Source of the DNA: Paenibacillus caui
GTDB lineage: Bacteria; Bacillota; Bacilli; Paenibacillales; Paenibacillaceae
Direction: 5' to 3'
DNA length: 64,000 nucleotides
Assembly: GCF_019904135.1 (NCBI RefSeq)
Contig: NZ_JAIOGQ010000003.1
Location: forward strand, 113,594 to 177,593
Shown here: one piece after another, positions 27,512 to 37,520 of the stretch
Layout of the letters: every line of letters begins with the position of its first letter
How positions within the stretch are numbered: position 1 is the stretch's first letter
The notes under the pieces: generated by a model
Told to the model about the DNA's origin: nothing
Databases searched by the model: none
The model's input: the letters and a program-made list of their open reading frames with translations, nothing else
Translations under genes and position numbers: made by a program

Positions 27512-29610
27512 TCGGTCACGAATTAGGCGGTCGTTATCAAATCATCGAACGGATTGGCGGGGGCGGCATGGCCCTGGTGTACAAAGCCCAGGACCTGCTC
27601 CTGAACCGTTATGTAGCCATCAAGGTACTGCGTCAGCAGTTTGTCAATGACGAGGAATTCATTCGCCGTTTTAGGCGCGAAGCGCAGTCTGCGGCCTCTT
27701 TATCCCATCCGAATGTAGTCAGCATCTATGACGTCGGACAGGAAGAAGATACACACTATATCATAATGGAATATGTCGAAGGCCAGAATCTGAATGAAAT
27801 TATAAAGGAACGGGCTCCTCTGCAGGTAGACGAGGCTGTCAGAATCGCCTCCCAAATCTGCGATGCGCTGGATCATGCCCATCATAATCAAATTATTCAT
27901 CGCGATATTAAACCGCATAACATTTTGATCGGCCGGGGCGGACGAGTTAAAGTTACCGATTTCGGCATTGCCCGGGCGGTAACCTCGGCAACGATTACCC
28001 AGACCGGTTCGGTGGTAGGCTCGGTTCACTATTTCTCCCCCGAGCATGCCAAAGGTGTGGCTACCGGCGAAAAGTCAGATCTTTATTCGCTGGGGATTGT
28101 ACTGTATCAAATGCTAACGGGAAAGCTGCCTTTTTTGGGAGAAAGTCCGATCAGCGTGGCTCTGAAGCATCTGCAGGAAGAATTCGAAGAGCCTCGCCTC
28201 GTAAACCCGATGATTCCGCAAAGTGTCGAGAATATTATTCTCAAATCGATGCGAAAAAATCCGAACGAACGCTATCAATCGGCCAAGGAAATGCTGCTAG
28301 ATCTGGAGACCTGCCTTCTCCCCGAGCGGAGAATGGAGCCAAAGCTGGAGTTTGGACAGCACGATGAAGACAGTACTCGCATTATGCCGGCTATCAAGCC
28401 GCAGCAGAGCATAGCAGGCGGGGTCAGGAGAACCCGGGAAGAATCAAAGGCCGACGAGCCTGCACCTGAGACCAAACAGCGAAAAAAGTCGACCAAGCCG
28501 CTGGTTTGGGCGGGAATTTCTATATTGGTCATTTTGATTTTGCTTGGAATGGCCTGGTATTTCAATAAGCAGCTGGAAGTTGCGGATGTGCAGATGCCTA
28601 AACTGATCGGCTTGCAGGAAGATGAAGCCCGGGCGAAGCTGACGGAACTGGGGCTTGCGGTAGGACAAGTTACTGAAAAGTATAACGAGAAATATGATCC
28701 GGGCATCGTTTATGAACAAAGCAAGATTGAAGGTACGGAAGTCAAGCAGGGAGCCTTGATTGATCTGACGGTCAGCACGAAGAAGCCGCTTGTGAAAATG
28801 CCGGATCTAAGCGAACTCAGCCTGGAGGAAGGAAAGCAGAAGCTGCTTGCCCTTGGGGTCAAAGACGGGTCGATTACAAGCTCCGAGGAATTTAGCGACG
28901 CGGATGCCGGAACAGTAATTAAACAGGACCCGGGCGCGAATACTGATATTGATCCAGAGATGGTAAGCGTCCATCTTACGATCAGCAAAGGCAAAGAAAC
29001 TGTCTCTATGCCGGATCTGACTGGCCTTGACGAGAAGGCTGCCGCATCCAAGCTTGAGGATCTTGGACTTACCCTCATCAGAAAGGAAGAATCCAGCTTC
29101 ACGGTTGAGAAAGGGAAAGTCATTGAGCAATGGCCTTATGAACCCGGAGATACGGTCGAGCGCGGGGCCGAGGTAACGTTAACGTTCAGCTCGGGTTACC
29201 CGGCGGATGCCATCAATTATTCCTTCGGCGTTCCTGTAGCTCCGGCTGAGCCGGACAAGAACAGCAAGATCCGCATTGTGTTTACCGATGCAAGAGGCGA
29301 GAATCAGGAATGGGGTACCAAAACGATCAATACCGAGCAGACGTTCTCGGTTGACCTCATGCTGGCACCTAATAAAGACGGCTCTGTTACCGTGTACCGC
29401 GACGACCAGATCTTCGCTACGTATCCCGTTTCGTATATCGATGCGAAGCAGGGAACTGTTCCGGTTCCCGAGCTTCCGACCACCTCGGATCCGGAAGTCG
29501 ATAATCCTGATCCTTCCGACAGCGAAGATCCGGGTGTAACGGGGGTGACCGGAAATAACGGTGGGGAAGGAAATTCCCAGAAAGAAAACAAGGGCAAAAA
29601 AAATAATTGA
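27508..29610 (+). CDS. prkC: PASTA-domain Ser/Thr protein kinase PrkC
   Basis: A membrane sensor kinase that reads muropeptides or lipid II and controls germination, wall growth and translation factors. The cytosolic kinase domain (about 10-270) has GGGGMALVYKA, the catalytic HRDIKPHN loop and DFGIA. One transmembrane helix lies at about 331-352. Three extracellular PASTA repeats (about 360-565) follow, then an Ig-like domain, then an Asp/Pro/Gly-rich tail ending in Lys/Asn. About 700 aa. The ATG sits 8 nt after AAAGGAG. Confidence 0.95.
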   Translation: MIGHELGGRYQIIERIGGGGMALVYKAQDLLLNRYVAIKVLRQQFVNDEEFIRRFRREAQSAASLSHPNVVSIYDVGQEEDTHYIIMEYVEGQNLNEIIKERAPLQVDEAVRIASQICDALDHAHHNQIIHRDIKPHNILIGRGGRVKVTDFGIARAVTSATITQTGSVVGSVHYFSPEHAKGVATGEKSDLYSLGIVLYQMLTGKLPFLGESPISVALKHLQEEFEEPRLVNPMIPQSVENIILKSMRKNPNERYQSAKEMLLDLETCLLPERRMEPKLEFGQHDEDSTRIMPAIKPQQSIAGGVRRTREESKADEPAPETKQRKKSTKPLVWAGISILVILILLGMAWYFNKQLEVADVQMPKLIGLQEDEARAKLTELGLAVGQVTEKYNEKYDPGIVYEQSKIEGTEVKQGALIDLTVSTKKPLVKMPDLSELSLEEGKQKLLALGVKDGSITSSEEFSDADAGTVIKQDPGANTDIDPEMVSVHLTISKGKETVSMPDLTGLDEKAAASKLEDLGLTLIRKEESSFTVEKGKVIEQWPYEPGDTVERGAEVTLTFSSGYPADAINYSFGVPVAPAEPDKNSKIRIVFTDARGENQEWGTKTINTEQTFSVDLMLAPNKDGSVTVYRDDQIFATYPVSYIDAKQGTVPVPELPTTSDPEVDNPDPSDSEDPGVTGVTGNNGGEGNSQKENKGKKNN

Positions 29611-29646
29611 TTCGCCGGGAACAAACCCGCGAAAGCGAGGAGCCTT

Positions 29647-30543
29647 ATGCCTGAAGGTTTAATCGTCAAAGCCTTAAGCGGCTATTATTATGTGAAGCCG
29701 GAAGCGGCAGGCTCTGCCGAATCCGTGCAGTGCCGTGGACGGGGGATATTCAAGAAAAAAGGACTGACGCCGCTTGTCGGCGACCGGGTCATATACACGC
29801 CTACGGAGAATGGTGAAGGCATAGTGGATGAAATTTTGCCGCGGGAGACGGAGCTAATCCGCCCTCCCGTGGCAAATGCCCGTATGGCTGTGCTGCTCTT
29901 CTCGGTGCGTGAGCCCGATCTTAATTTGCAGCTGCTCGACAAATTTCTGGTACATATTGAGCACGCTGGTCTCAAGACGCTGATATGCCTGACTAAACGC
30001 GACCTTATGGACGAACAGGAGGACGAGCTAATCCGCCAGACGGTTGAGCTGTACGAGCGGGTAGGCTATGAAGTGCTGGTCACAAGCTCCCTGAAGGGCG
30101 AAGGAATGGAAGACGTAATGAAGCGGCTTGAAGGGTGCATCAGCGTTTTTGCCGGCCAGTCGGGTGTCGGGAAATCGTCGCTTCTTAACGCCATGCTGCC
30201 CGGACTTTCGCTTGAGACAAGCGAAATCAGCCTGCGGCTTGGAAGAGGCCGCCATACAACCCGTCACGTCGAGCTGATTGAACTGGCTAACGGCGGCTAT
30301 GTTGCGGATACACCCGGTTTTAGCCAGCTTGATTTTCTGGAGTTGGGTGTGGAGGAGCTGTCTCCTTGCTTTATTGAATTTGCTCCCCATGCACCTAAAT
30401 GCAAATTCCGGGGCTGCAGCCATCTGCACGAGCCGGGCTGCCGTGTTCGCGAAGCTGTGGAGTCCGGGGGAATTGCCGGCAGCCGCTACGAGCATTATGT
30501 AGAATTTTATGAAGAAATGAGAGAGAAGAAACGGAGGTACTAA
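29647..30543 (+). CDS. rsgA: Ribosome small-subunit-dependent GTPase RsgA
   Basis: A circularly permuted GTPase (CpgA/YloQ) that acts in late 30S maturation. The order is OB fold, G4-like TKRDLMD, then P-loop [12 protein letters not shown] and DTPGFSQL, then a C-terminal zinc knuckle ([17 protein letters not shown]). 298 aa. RBS AAAGCGAGGAGCC precedes the ATG. rpe begins 5 nt after its stop. Confidence 0.95.
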   Translation: MPEGLIVKALSGYYYVKPEAAGSAESVQCRGRGIFKKKGLTPLVGDRVIYTPTENGEGIVDEILPRETELIRPPVANARMAVLLFSVREPDLNLQLLDKFLVHIEHAGLKTLICLTKRDLMDEQEDELIRQTVELYERVGYEVLVTSSLKGEGMEDVMKRLEGCISVFAGQSGVGKSSLLNAMLPGLSLETSEISLRLGRGRHTTRHVELIELANGGYVADTPGFSQLDFLELGVEELSPCFIEFAPHAPKCKFRGCSHLHEPGCRVREAVESGGIAGSRYEHYVEFYEEMREKKRRY

Positions 30544-30548
30544 AACGT

Positions 30549-31217
30549 ATGGTCCGTATTGCGCCATCGATTCTGTCTGCCCGCTTTGAGAAGCTGGGGG
30601 AAGAAATTGTTGAAGTTGAAGCGGCGGGAGCCGACTGGATTCATGTTGACGTCATGGACGGCCACTTTGTGCCCAATCTGACATTCGGCCCGCTGATCAT
30701 GGAAGCGATCAATCCGATCGCCAAGAAACCGCTGGACGTACACTTGATGATTGAAAATCCGGAAAATTACATTCCGGCATTCGCCAAGGCCGGAGCGCAT
30801 GTCATAACGGTTCACGCCGAGGCCTGCATCCATCTCCACCGGGTGCTTCATCTGATCAAGGAGCATGGAGTTAAAGCCGGGGTAGCCCTGAATCCGGGAA
30901 CGCCGGTATCGGCTGTTGCCCAGGTGCTTGAGGATGTGGACCTCGTTTTGGTCATGACGGTCAATCCCGGTTTCGGCGGACAAGCCTTTATTCCGAATAC
31001 GGTCCGAAAAATTGCCGAACTGAGAAAGCTGCAGCAGGAGCGCGGCATTCAGGATCTTCACATCGAGGTTGACGGCGGAATTACGGCGGAGACTGCTCCT
31101 GTTGTCGTGAACGCCGGAGCCGATGTGCTTGTTGCCGGCAGCGCCGTGTTCGGCCGGAGCGATCGGGCGGCCGCGATCCGGGAAATCCGCTCGAGCATTG
31201 CCGTACAAGGCAGCTAA
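30549..31217 (+). CDS. rpe: Ribulose-phosphate 3-epimerase
   Basis: Interconverts ribulose-5-P and xylulose-5-P. The TIM-barrel signature motifs are clear: [39 protein letters not shown] and EVDGGI. 222 aa. In B. subtilis thiN (yloS) follows rpe before spoVM; here thiN is absent and spoVM follows directly after a terminator. Confidence 0.96.
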   Translation: MVRIAPSILSARFEKLGEEIVEVEAAGADWIHVDVMDGHFVPNLTFGPLIMEAINPIAKKPLDVHLMIENPENYIPAFAKAGAHVITVHAEACIHLHRVLHLIKEHGVKAGVALNPGTPVSAVAQVLEDVDLVLVMTVNPGFGGQAFIPNTVRKIAELRKLQQERGIQDLHIEVDGGITAETAPVVVNAGADVLVAGSAVFGRSDRAAAIREIRSSIAVQGS

Positions 31218-31302
31218 AATGCGGGGAGAAGCGGCTTTCTTTTACGAAAAGGACGGGTACTGTCAAGACCGAAAAGGAATAGGCAGTGGCTGCTTCGCAT
31301 AC

Positions 31303-31344
31303 AAATGGTTACATGAGCAAAGGTTCTCATGTAACCATTTTTTT
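31303..31344 (+). terminator. Rho-independent terminator after rpe
   Basis: A long stem, AAATGGTTACATGAG against CTCATGTAACCATTT, with an 8-nt loop and a T tract. It ends the long yicC-to-rpe block. Confidence 0.92.
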
Positions 31345-31415
31345 GTGCGCGAAACAGGGACCGAGGCACGGATATCCGCATATGGTAATGGTGAGAATGA
31401 TGGGGAGGGTGAAGC

Positions 31416-31496
31416 ATGAAATTTTATACGTTTAAGCTGCCGAAGTTTTTAGGAGGATTTGTTAAGGCTGTTCTGAATACATTTCACAAAAACTAA
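31416..31496 (+). CDS. spoVM: SpoVM spore-coat anchoring peptide
   Basis: A 26-residue peptide starting MKFYTFKLPKFLGGFVKA and ending NTFHKN. It matches SpoVM along its whole length, the amphipathic helix that senses the curvature of the forespore membrane and anchors SpoIVA. The RBS GGGGAGGGTGA precedes the ATG. It lies between rpe and rpmB as in Bacillus. Too short for ordinary ORF callers. Confidence 0.95.
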   Translation: MKFYTFKLPKFLGGFVKAVLNTFHKN

Positions 31497-31563
31497 AAAG
31501 AAAAAGCACACTGCAGCCGAGCGTGGGGGAATGCTGCCCTGCGCCTTCCGCCTACAAGACATG

Positions 31564-31597
31564 AAAAAAAGCACCTCTATAGATAAAGGTGCTTTTT
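31564..31597. terminator. Bidirectional terminator for spoVM and rpmB
   Basis: AAAAGCACCT pairs with AGGTGCTTTT, flanked by A and T tracts on either side, so it can serve both converging genes. Confidence 0.85.
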
Positions 31598-31618
31598 GTT
31601 TATATGCGTATTAAAGAA

Positions 31619-31807
31619 TTAAACGCGAGTCACTTTACCGGACTTCAGCGCACGAGTGCTGACATAAACGCGTTTCGGTTTACCGTTGACCAAGATCCGT
31701 ACCTTTTGCACGTTTACGCCCCAAGTACGCCGGTTACGGTTGTTAGCGTGAGAAACATGGTTACCGGTGCTTGGCTTCTTGCCTGTTACATAACATTTGC
31801 GTGACAT
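31619..31807 (-). CDS. rpmB: 50S ribosomal protein L28
   Basis: A 62-residue L28 with the family core [19 protein letters not shown] and [11 protein letters not shown], starting [20 protein letters not shown]. It carries a single N-terminal Cys. It is transcribed against its neighbours, as in Bacillus, from its own promoter, with a good GGAGGTG RBS on the minus strand. Confidence 0.96.
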   Translation of the reverse strand: MSRKCYVTGKKPSTGNHVSHANNRNRRTWGVNVQKVRILVNGKPKRVYVSTRALKSGKVTRV

Positions 31808-31861
31808 TCATTACACCTCCTTATTCCAAGACGATCATCTTGAAAACACAACACTTCTAAT

Positions 31862-31891
31862 ATAATATCATAGCAAAAAAAGCTGCGTCAA
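31862..31891 (-). promoter_or_regulatory. Sigma-A promoter of rpmB
   Basis: On the minus strand TTGACG (-35) and TATTAT (-10) are separated by 18 nt, about 55 nt before the rpmB start. A strong match. Confidence 0.65.
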
Positions 31892-32268
31892 CTAATTATG
31901 AAACAATATTTGGCCCCTCGTGTCATCTTTTATTTATTTATCTTTATTCTTATAGTACAATATTGTAAAGTCCTTTTTCCTAAAGCAAACGGTTCGCCGT
32001 TTTCGCTTGGGGTCAGGGCCATATGTACGGATTGGCGGTACGTGATGAACAAGAGGATGTGCCGGCCTGCTGTCAATCCGCCGGGAATTCTTGTGTCTTC
32101 ATCTCGTCTACGTCTATAATGATAGGATCAGCATGAGATTGATCCGGAATGACCGGATTCCTTATATGAATGAAAATAAACGGTCGCAGCACGATCGGCC
32201 ATCTCTCGCTTCTGGGCCGGTCATTGGTCTGCGTAAATGGGCACCTAAGCTAGGAAGGGGAAATATCA
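31892..32268. other. Intergenic stretch, yloU position without yloU
   Basis: In Bacillales an Asp23-type gene (yloU) usually lies between rpmB and fakA. No Asp23-like frame is visible here on either strand; the only frame (61 codons reading into fakA) has no recognisable similarity. A TATAAT-like box occurs in the CTATAATGATAGG stretch near 32115. Nothing else identified. Confidence 0.5.
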
Positions 32269-34053
32269 TTGAGTAAGCGTTCTCTAAATGGAACAGATTT
32301 TACCGCGATGGTTTTGACCGGAGCGGAGCAGCTGCACCAGCATGCGGATCATGTGAATTCGCTTAATGTATTCCCGGTACCTGATGGAGACACAGGGACC
32401 AATATGAATTTGACAATGTCCGCAGGGGTGACAGAGCTGCGCAAAAATGACGCCGGAGGCGTCGGAGCCCGGGCGGCGACTCTTTCCAGGGGGCTGCTGA
32501 TGGGCGCCCGCGGCAACTCGGGAGTCATTTTGTCCCAGCTATTTCGCGGTTTTAGCCGATATGCGGCATCGTATGATGAGCTGAATGTCATGCAGTTCGC
32601 TTCCGCGCTGCAAAGCGGGGTAGATACCGCATACAAGGCTGTAGTAAAGCCTGTCGAGGGAACGATTCTGACGGTTGCGAGGGAAGCAGCCAAGCATGCG
32701 GCTTATTACTCGCGCCGCACAAGCGACCTGTCCGAGCTGATGACGGAAGTGCTCGCCAAAGCGAAGGAAACGCTGGCGCAAACGCCGGAGCAGCTGCCCG
32801 TGCTTAAACAGGTGGGCGTCGTTGATTCCGGGGGACAGGGGCTGGTTTATATTTACCAGGGATTTGCCGATTTCTTATCCGGCATGAAATTGGAATCGCC
32901 GGGTGCGGTTCAGGCTGAAAGACAAGTAGCCAAGGCCGAAGTTGCCACCGAGACTCCTCCTAAACCGGAAGTACGGCAAGCTGCGCATGTGCCTGCATCG
33001 GCTCAAGCGAAATTGGAAACGGAAGACATTGAATTTCTGTATGATATGGAATTTTTCATCAATCGCCGGCTTGGCGACAAGCAGCACGTGAATTTCTCGG
33101 AGGAAGCCTTCCGGAGTGCTCTTTCGGTTAACGGGGATTCTATTATAGTGATTGCAGACGACGAAATCATCAAGGTGCACGTGCATTCCAAAGCTCCGGG
33201 CGAGGTGCTCAACCTGGCCCTGCAGTACGGTGAAATTACGCAGATTCATATTCTGAACATGCGCGAGCAGCATCGGGATTTGCTGACGGCAGGCATGGAT
33301 ATTGCGCCTGCTCCGGAGCTGTTTAAGGACATTCCGGCTGAACCGGCGAGACCTGCCGATCCGGCTACGCTTCCCGCAGACGAGATTGCGCCTTACGGCA
33401 TTATTGCAGTAGCGTCAGGACAAGGCATTTCCGACATTTTTACAAGTCTCGGGGTGGATATCGTGCTGTCCGGCGGCCAGACGATGAATCCGAGTACGGA
33501 GGATTTTGTCAATGCGGTTCAGTCCATTTCGGCGCAGCATATTTTTGTGCTGCCGAACAACTCGAATATCGTGCTTGCCGCCCAGCAGGCCCGTGATTTG
33601 GTTGAGGGCGAGCGAAACGTAACGGTTATTCCGAGCAAGAGCATTCCGCAGGGGATTGCCGCGGCCTTTGCATTCCAGGAAGATGACAACGCGGACCTGA
33701 ATGAAGACAGAATGCTAGCTGCCGTGAGTCATGTGAAGACTGGCCAGGTTACTTACGCTGTTCGCGATACCGTTTTTGACGGGCTGGAAATTCGGGCAGG
33801 ACACTATATCGGAATTGCCGATTCCAAGATCGTATCGACCGAGGAAGGGATGATTCCAACTTGCCAGAAGCTGTTGTCCCGAATGATTGAGAACGGGGAC
33901 GAAATTGTGACGATTTTCACCGGCGAAGAAGCCAAAGAGGAAGACACTCAGCTGCTGTCAGGATGGATTAAGGAACATTATCCGGAAGCGGAAGTAGAAA
34001 TTCACGCGGGCGGCCAGCCTATTTATTATTATTTGTTCTCTGTAGAAGGTTAG
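32269..34053 (+). CDS. fakA: Fatty acid kinase catalytic subunit FakA (DAK2 domain)
   Basis: A YloV/FakA-type kinase that phosphorylates FakB-bound exogenous fatty acids. The N-terminal DAK2 (DhaL-like) domain has HADHVNSLNVFPVPDGDTGT with the Mg-binding Asp residues, and GARGNSGVILSQLFRG. A central domain and a C-terminal DegV-like domain (about 370-594) follow. 594 aa. The start is TTG after AAGGGG. A DegV/FakB gene follows 31 nt later, supporting the role. Confidence 0.93.
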   Translation: MSKRSLNGTDFTAMVLTGAEQLHQHADHVNSLNVFPVPDGDTGTNMNLTMSAGVTELRKNDAGGVGARAATLSRGLLMGARGNSGVILSQLFRGFSRYAASYDELNVMQFASALQSGVDTAYKAVVKPVEGTILTVAREAAKHAAYYSRRTSDLSELMTEVLAKAKETLAQTPEQLPVLKQVGVVDSGGQGLVYIYQGFADFLSGMKLESPGAVQAERQVAKAEVATETPPKPEVRQAAHVPASAQAKLETEDIEFLYDMEFFINRRLGDKQHVNFSEEAFRSALSVNGDSIIVIADDEIIKVHVHSKAPGEVLNLALQYGEITQIHILNMREQHRDLLTAGMDIAPAPELFKDIPAEPARPADPATLPADEIAPYGIIAVASGQGISDIFTSLGVDIVLSGGQTMNPSTEDFVNAVQSISAQHIFVLPNNSNIVLAAQQARDLVEGERNVTVIPSKSIPQGIAAAFAFQEDDNADLNEDRMLAAVSHVKTGQVTYAVRDTVFDGLEIRAGHYIGIADSKIVSTEEGMIPTCQKLLSRMIENGDEIVTIFTGEEAKEEDTQLLSGWIKEHYPEAEVEIHAGGQPIYYYLFSVEG

Positions 34054-34084
34054 GGAAAGCTAGAGCAGTCAAGGAGGAACGGTT

Positions 34085-34975
34085 ATGGCGAAACCCGTTA
34101 TCGTAACGGACAGTACGGCGGATGTTCCGAAACAGATCGTCGACGCATATGGAATCCATGTCATTCCGATGGTGCTCCGTTTTGGAGAGGAGTCTTATCG
34201 GGAAGGGATTGATATGACAGTCGCCGGGTTTTATGAGCGGCTTGGGCATACGAAGGAGCTGCCGACTACGTCCCAGACTTCTCCTTCCCAATATTTGGAG
34301 GTATATCGTGAACTGCTGGGCAAGTATCCGGGCAGTCCGATTATCTCCTTCCATATCTCTTCCGGAATGAGTGGAACGTATCAATCGGCTCTCCTGGGGA
34401 AAGAGATGCTGGAAGAAGAATTGAATCATGAGATCGATGTCCATGTTATCGATTCCAAATGCGCCAGCTACGGTTTCGGCCTTCAGGTTACAGCTGCAGC
34501 GCGTATGGCCAGCGAGGGAGCACCTCTCGAAGAGATACTGGCCGAAATCGAACGTCTCCGCAAAGAGCGGCGTCTGTACTTCATGGTCGATACGCTGGAA
34601 TATTTGCAAAAGGGCGGACGCATCGGTCGTGCAACGGCTCTAGTAGGCACATTGCTTAATATCAAGCCTATCCTTTCGGTAGGTGAAGACGGCGTCATTT
34701 ACTCGGTCGACAAGGCGAGGGGACGCAAGAAGGCGATCTTGCGGATTATGGAGCTGTTCGAGAAGGATTTCGGCGATGCCAGAGATGTGAGTGTCGCCAT
34801 AGCCGATTCCGTGAATCCTGAGGTAGCGGAGGAGGTATTGGCGGAGCTCTCGGGACGCTTTACTCTTCATGAAGTGGTACGTACCAATATCGGTGCAGTG
34901 GTAGGCTCTCATGTGGGGACGGGCACGGTAGCTGCATTTTTATGGCCGGTGAGGGATCGTAATGCAAATCAATGA
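34085..34975 (+). CDS. DegV/FakB fatty-acid-binding protein
   Basis: A DegV-family protein of 296 aa. It has the TDSTADVP opening, PTTSQTSPSQY and SSGMSGTYQSA motifs that bind the fatty-acid carboxylate, and GGRIGRATALVG. Placement right after fakA makes it the likely fatty-acid-presenting FakB subunit. It overlaps recG by 14 nt. Which fatty acids it prefers cannot be told from sequence. Confidence 0.92.
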   Translation: MAKPVIVTDSTADVPKQIVDAYGIHVIPMVLRFGEESYREGIDMTVAGFYERLGHTKELPTTSQTSPSQYLEVYRELLGKYPGSPIISFHISSGMSGTYQSALLGKEMLEEELNHEIDVHVIDSKCASYGFGLQVTAAARMASEGAPLEEILAEIERLRKERRLYFMVDTLEYLQKGGRIGRATALVGTLLNIKPILSVGEDGVIYSVDKARGRKKAILRIMELFEKDFGDARDVSVAIADSVNPEVAEEVLAELSGRFTLHEVVRTNIGAVVGSHVGTGTVAAFLWPVRDRNANQ

Positions 34976-37007
34976 AATTTCCGTGAGAAAAGTCAGCGGC
35001 GTGAGCGCTCTTAAGGAAGGAGAGCTTCACGCCTTTAATATCTTTACCGTGTGTGATCTGCTGGAATATTATCCGTTCCGTTATGAAGATTACCGCCTTC
35101 GCTCTTTAAGCGAAGTAAAGGATGGCGAGAAGGTCACGGTACTGGCCAAGGTGTTTGGGGTGCCAGTGCTGCAGCGCTACGGGAAAAAATCCCGGCTGAC
35201 CTGCAAGATGATGGCGGATGACTGGATGTTCACAGCGACCTGGTTCAACCGTCATTTTTTGAAGGAGCAGCTGACGGCTGGCCGTGAGGTGACTTTAACC
35301 GGCAAATGGGATATGCGGCGCTTGCAGCTGACTGTCTCGGAATCCGAATTTCCCGATCAGGGAGTCAAACGCAGCGGCAGCCTGCAGCCGGTTTATTCGG
35401 TTGGGGGCAACATTACGCAGGCATGGATGCGCAAAACGGTCAACCAGGCGCTTGCGCAATATGGGGCCATGATTCCTGAAGTTTTGCCGCCCGAGCTGAT
35501 CCAAAAATACAGTCTGATGGCCCGCAGCCGGGCGATCCAGCGGATTCACCAGCCCCAGGACAACGAGGAAGGGCATCAGGCCCGGCGGCGGATGGTATAC
35601 GAGGAGCTGTTCCTGTTCCAGCTTAAGCTGCAGGCCTACCGGGCGATGAATCATAAGCGGCAGGACGGCGTTCAGCATACCGTCGATAATGCGGCCATGC
35701 GGGAGTTTGTACGCAGCCTGCCGTTTGAACTGACAAACGCGCAGAAAAAGGTCGAGCTGGAAATTCTGGAAGATCTGAGGTCGCCCTACTGCATGAACCG
35801 GCTGCTTCAGGGGGACGTAGGCTCCGGGAAGACGGTGATAGCCGCCATAGCGCTGTATGCAACGGTAAAATCAGGCTATCAGGGGGCTCTGATGGTGCCG
35901 ACCGAAATATTGGCCGAGCAGCATACCCGGTCGCTGTCGGCGCTTTTTGAACCGTTCGGGATTACAGTGGGCCTGCTTACAGGCAGTGTGAACGGACGAA
36001 AAAGGAAAGATCTGCTCGCTTCCCTGCAGATGGGGCTGACCGACATCGTGGTGGGCACCCATGCGCTCATTCAGGAGGATGTGTTCTTTCGGGCGCTGGG
36101 TCTTGTCGTTACGGACGAGCAGCATCGTTTCGGCGTGAATCAGCGCAGCATTCTGCGCCGCAAAGGGTACAACCCGGACGTCCTTACGATGACGGCGACG
36201 CCGATCCCGAGGACTCTGGCCATCACCGCTTTCGGCGACATGGATGTTTCGACCTTGTCCGAACGTCCGAAGGGGAGAAAGCCGATTTCCACCTACTGGG
36301 TCAAGCATGACATGATGGATCGGGTGCTTGGCTTCATATCCCGTGAAATTGGCCAGGGCCGCCAGGCTTATTTGATTTGCCCGCTGATTGAGGAGTCGGA
36401 CAAGCTGGATGTGCAGAATGCGATCGATCTCTTTGTGGCGATGCAGCAGGCTTTCCCGGATTTCAGGATCGGCCTGCTTCACGGGCGGATGACGGCGGCG
36501 GAGAAGGAGGAGGCGATGCGCTGCTTCTATGCGAACGAAACGCAGCTGCTCGTGTCGACGACCGTGGTCGAGGTGGGCGTGGATGTGCCGAACGCCACGC
36601 TGATGATTGTGATGGACGCCGACCGGTTTGGCTTGTCGCAGCTGCATCAGCTGCGCGGACGGGTCGGCCGCGGCGAGCACGCATCGTACTGCGTGCTCAT
36701 TGCGGATCCGAAGTCGGAGGTCGGTCAGCAGCGGATGAAGGTCATGACCGAAACGGACGACGGCTTCGAGGTGGCAAGGCGGGACCTGGAGCTCCGCGGT
36801 CCCGGCGATTTCTTCGGCACGAAGCAAAGCGGCGTGCCGGAGTTCAGAATCGCGGACATGGTCAGCGATTTCGCCGTGCTGGAGGCGGCGAGGGACGATG
36901 CCGTAACGCTTGTCCGCGAGGGGGCGTTCTGGACGTCGCCCGTGTACGGGCCGCTGCGGGAGTATTTGCAGCGGGAACAGATTTTGCAGGGAGAATTGAT
37001 TGATTAG
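34962..37007 (+). CDS. recG: ATP-dependent DNA helicase RecG
   Basis: A branch-migration helicase that rescues stalled forks. The N-terminal wedge/OB domain (about 1-160) is followed by an SF2 motor with GDVGSGKT near residue 284-291, DEQHRFG near 385, TATPIPRTL, and the C-terminal QLRGRVGRGEHASYC and LELRGPGDFFGTKQSG motifs. 681 aa, full length. The start lies inside the preceding gene's end. Confidence 0.96.
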   Translation: MQINEISVRKVSGVSALKEGELHAFNIFTVCDLLEYYPFRYEDYRLRSLSEVKDGEKVTVLAKVFGVPVLQRYGKKSRLTCKMMADDWMFTATWFNRHFLKEQLTAGREVTLTGKWDMRRLQLTVSESEFPDQGVKRSGSLQPVYSVGGNITQAWMRKTVNQALAQYGAMIPEVLPPELIQKYSLMARSRAIQRIHQPQDNEEGHQARRRMVYEELFLFQLKLQAYRAMNHKRQDGVQHTVDNAAMREFVRSLPFELTNAQKKVELEILEDLRSPYCMNRLLQGDVGSGKTVIAAIALYATVKSGYQGALMVPTEILAEQHTRSLSALFEPFGITVGLLTGSVNGRKRKDLLASLQMGLTDIVVGTHALIQEDVFFRALGLVVTDEQHRFGVNQRSILRRKGYNPDVLTMTATPIPRTLAITAFGDMDVSTLSERPKGRKPISTYWVKHDMMDRVLGFISREIGQGRQAYLICPLIEESDKLDVQNAIDLFVAMQQAFPDFRIGLLHGRMTAAEKEEAMRCFYANETQLLVSTTVVEVGVDVPNATLMIVMDADRFGLSQLHQLRGRVGRGEHASYCVLIADPKSEVGQQRMKVMTETDDGFEVARRDLELRGPGDFFGTKQSGVPEFRIADMVSDFAVLEAARDDAVTLVREGAFWTSPVYGPLREYLQREQILQGELID

Positions 37008-37076
37008 CACTTGGGACAGGGGTACCGTCATATACTGGGAAAGGACAACAGTTTTGACGGGAGGTGCTAGATCGCG

Positions 37077-37364
37077 TTGAGTTATCAGCAATTTGGAATC
37101 AGCCAGGAGCTTGTTGGGCGGATCAAACAGAAGATGAAGAATCCGTCGGCAAAAGAGCGTGTCAAAAAGCTTGTGGAAGGCTTGACCAAAGCCGACCTGC
37201 AGGATCCGGTCAAGGTCCGTAGGCTTGTCAGAAGCGCTGCCTCAATTCTTAACGAGCGGCTTACCGGCGTTCAGGAAGAACAAATTACACAGTTTGTGCT
37301 GGCCCAGAGAATCGACCCGAAGAATAAGTTTCATCTCATCCGGTTGTGGGGAATGTTCCGTTAA
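37077..37364 (+). CDS. Stage VI sporulation protein F-like (SpoVIF)
   Basis: A 95-residue helical protein resembling the SpoVIF/YjcC family, which in B. subtilis is needed for spore coat assembly. It begins MSYQQFGISQELVGRIKQKM and ends NKFHLIRLWGMFR. The start is TTG with a GGGAGGTG RBS about 10 nt upstream. It is closed by a strong terminator. Assignment rests on length and overall pattern. Confidence 0.75.
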   Translation: MSYQQFGISQELVGRIKQKMKNPSAKERVKKLVEGLTKADLQDPVKVRRLVRSAASILNERLTGVQEEQITQFVLAQRIDPKNKFHLIRLWGMFR

Positions 37365-37402
37365 TTTGGGCCTGCCCTTATGTCCCCCGTAACCCGGCAA
37401 TG

Positions 37403-37433
37403 ACCGCCAGAGCGCAAGCTTTGGCGGTTTTTT
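37403..37433. terminator. Rho-independent terminator
   Basis: ACCGCCA pairs with TGGCGGT, continued by GAGC/GCTT, followed by T6. Confidence 0.85.
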
Positions 37434-37520
37434 GCGCATACATAAGAAGTAAAGAGGCGATTTGCTTTTTCCGAATGACAGGTGTAGTTTGGAGTAAGAT
37501 CCTGAAAGGGGAGCATGGTC

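Noticed and set aside
32091..32276. 61-codon frame before fakA
   Set aside because: No RBS and no similarity to YloU/Asp23; it runs into the fakA start.
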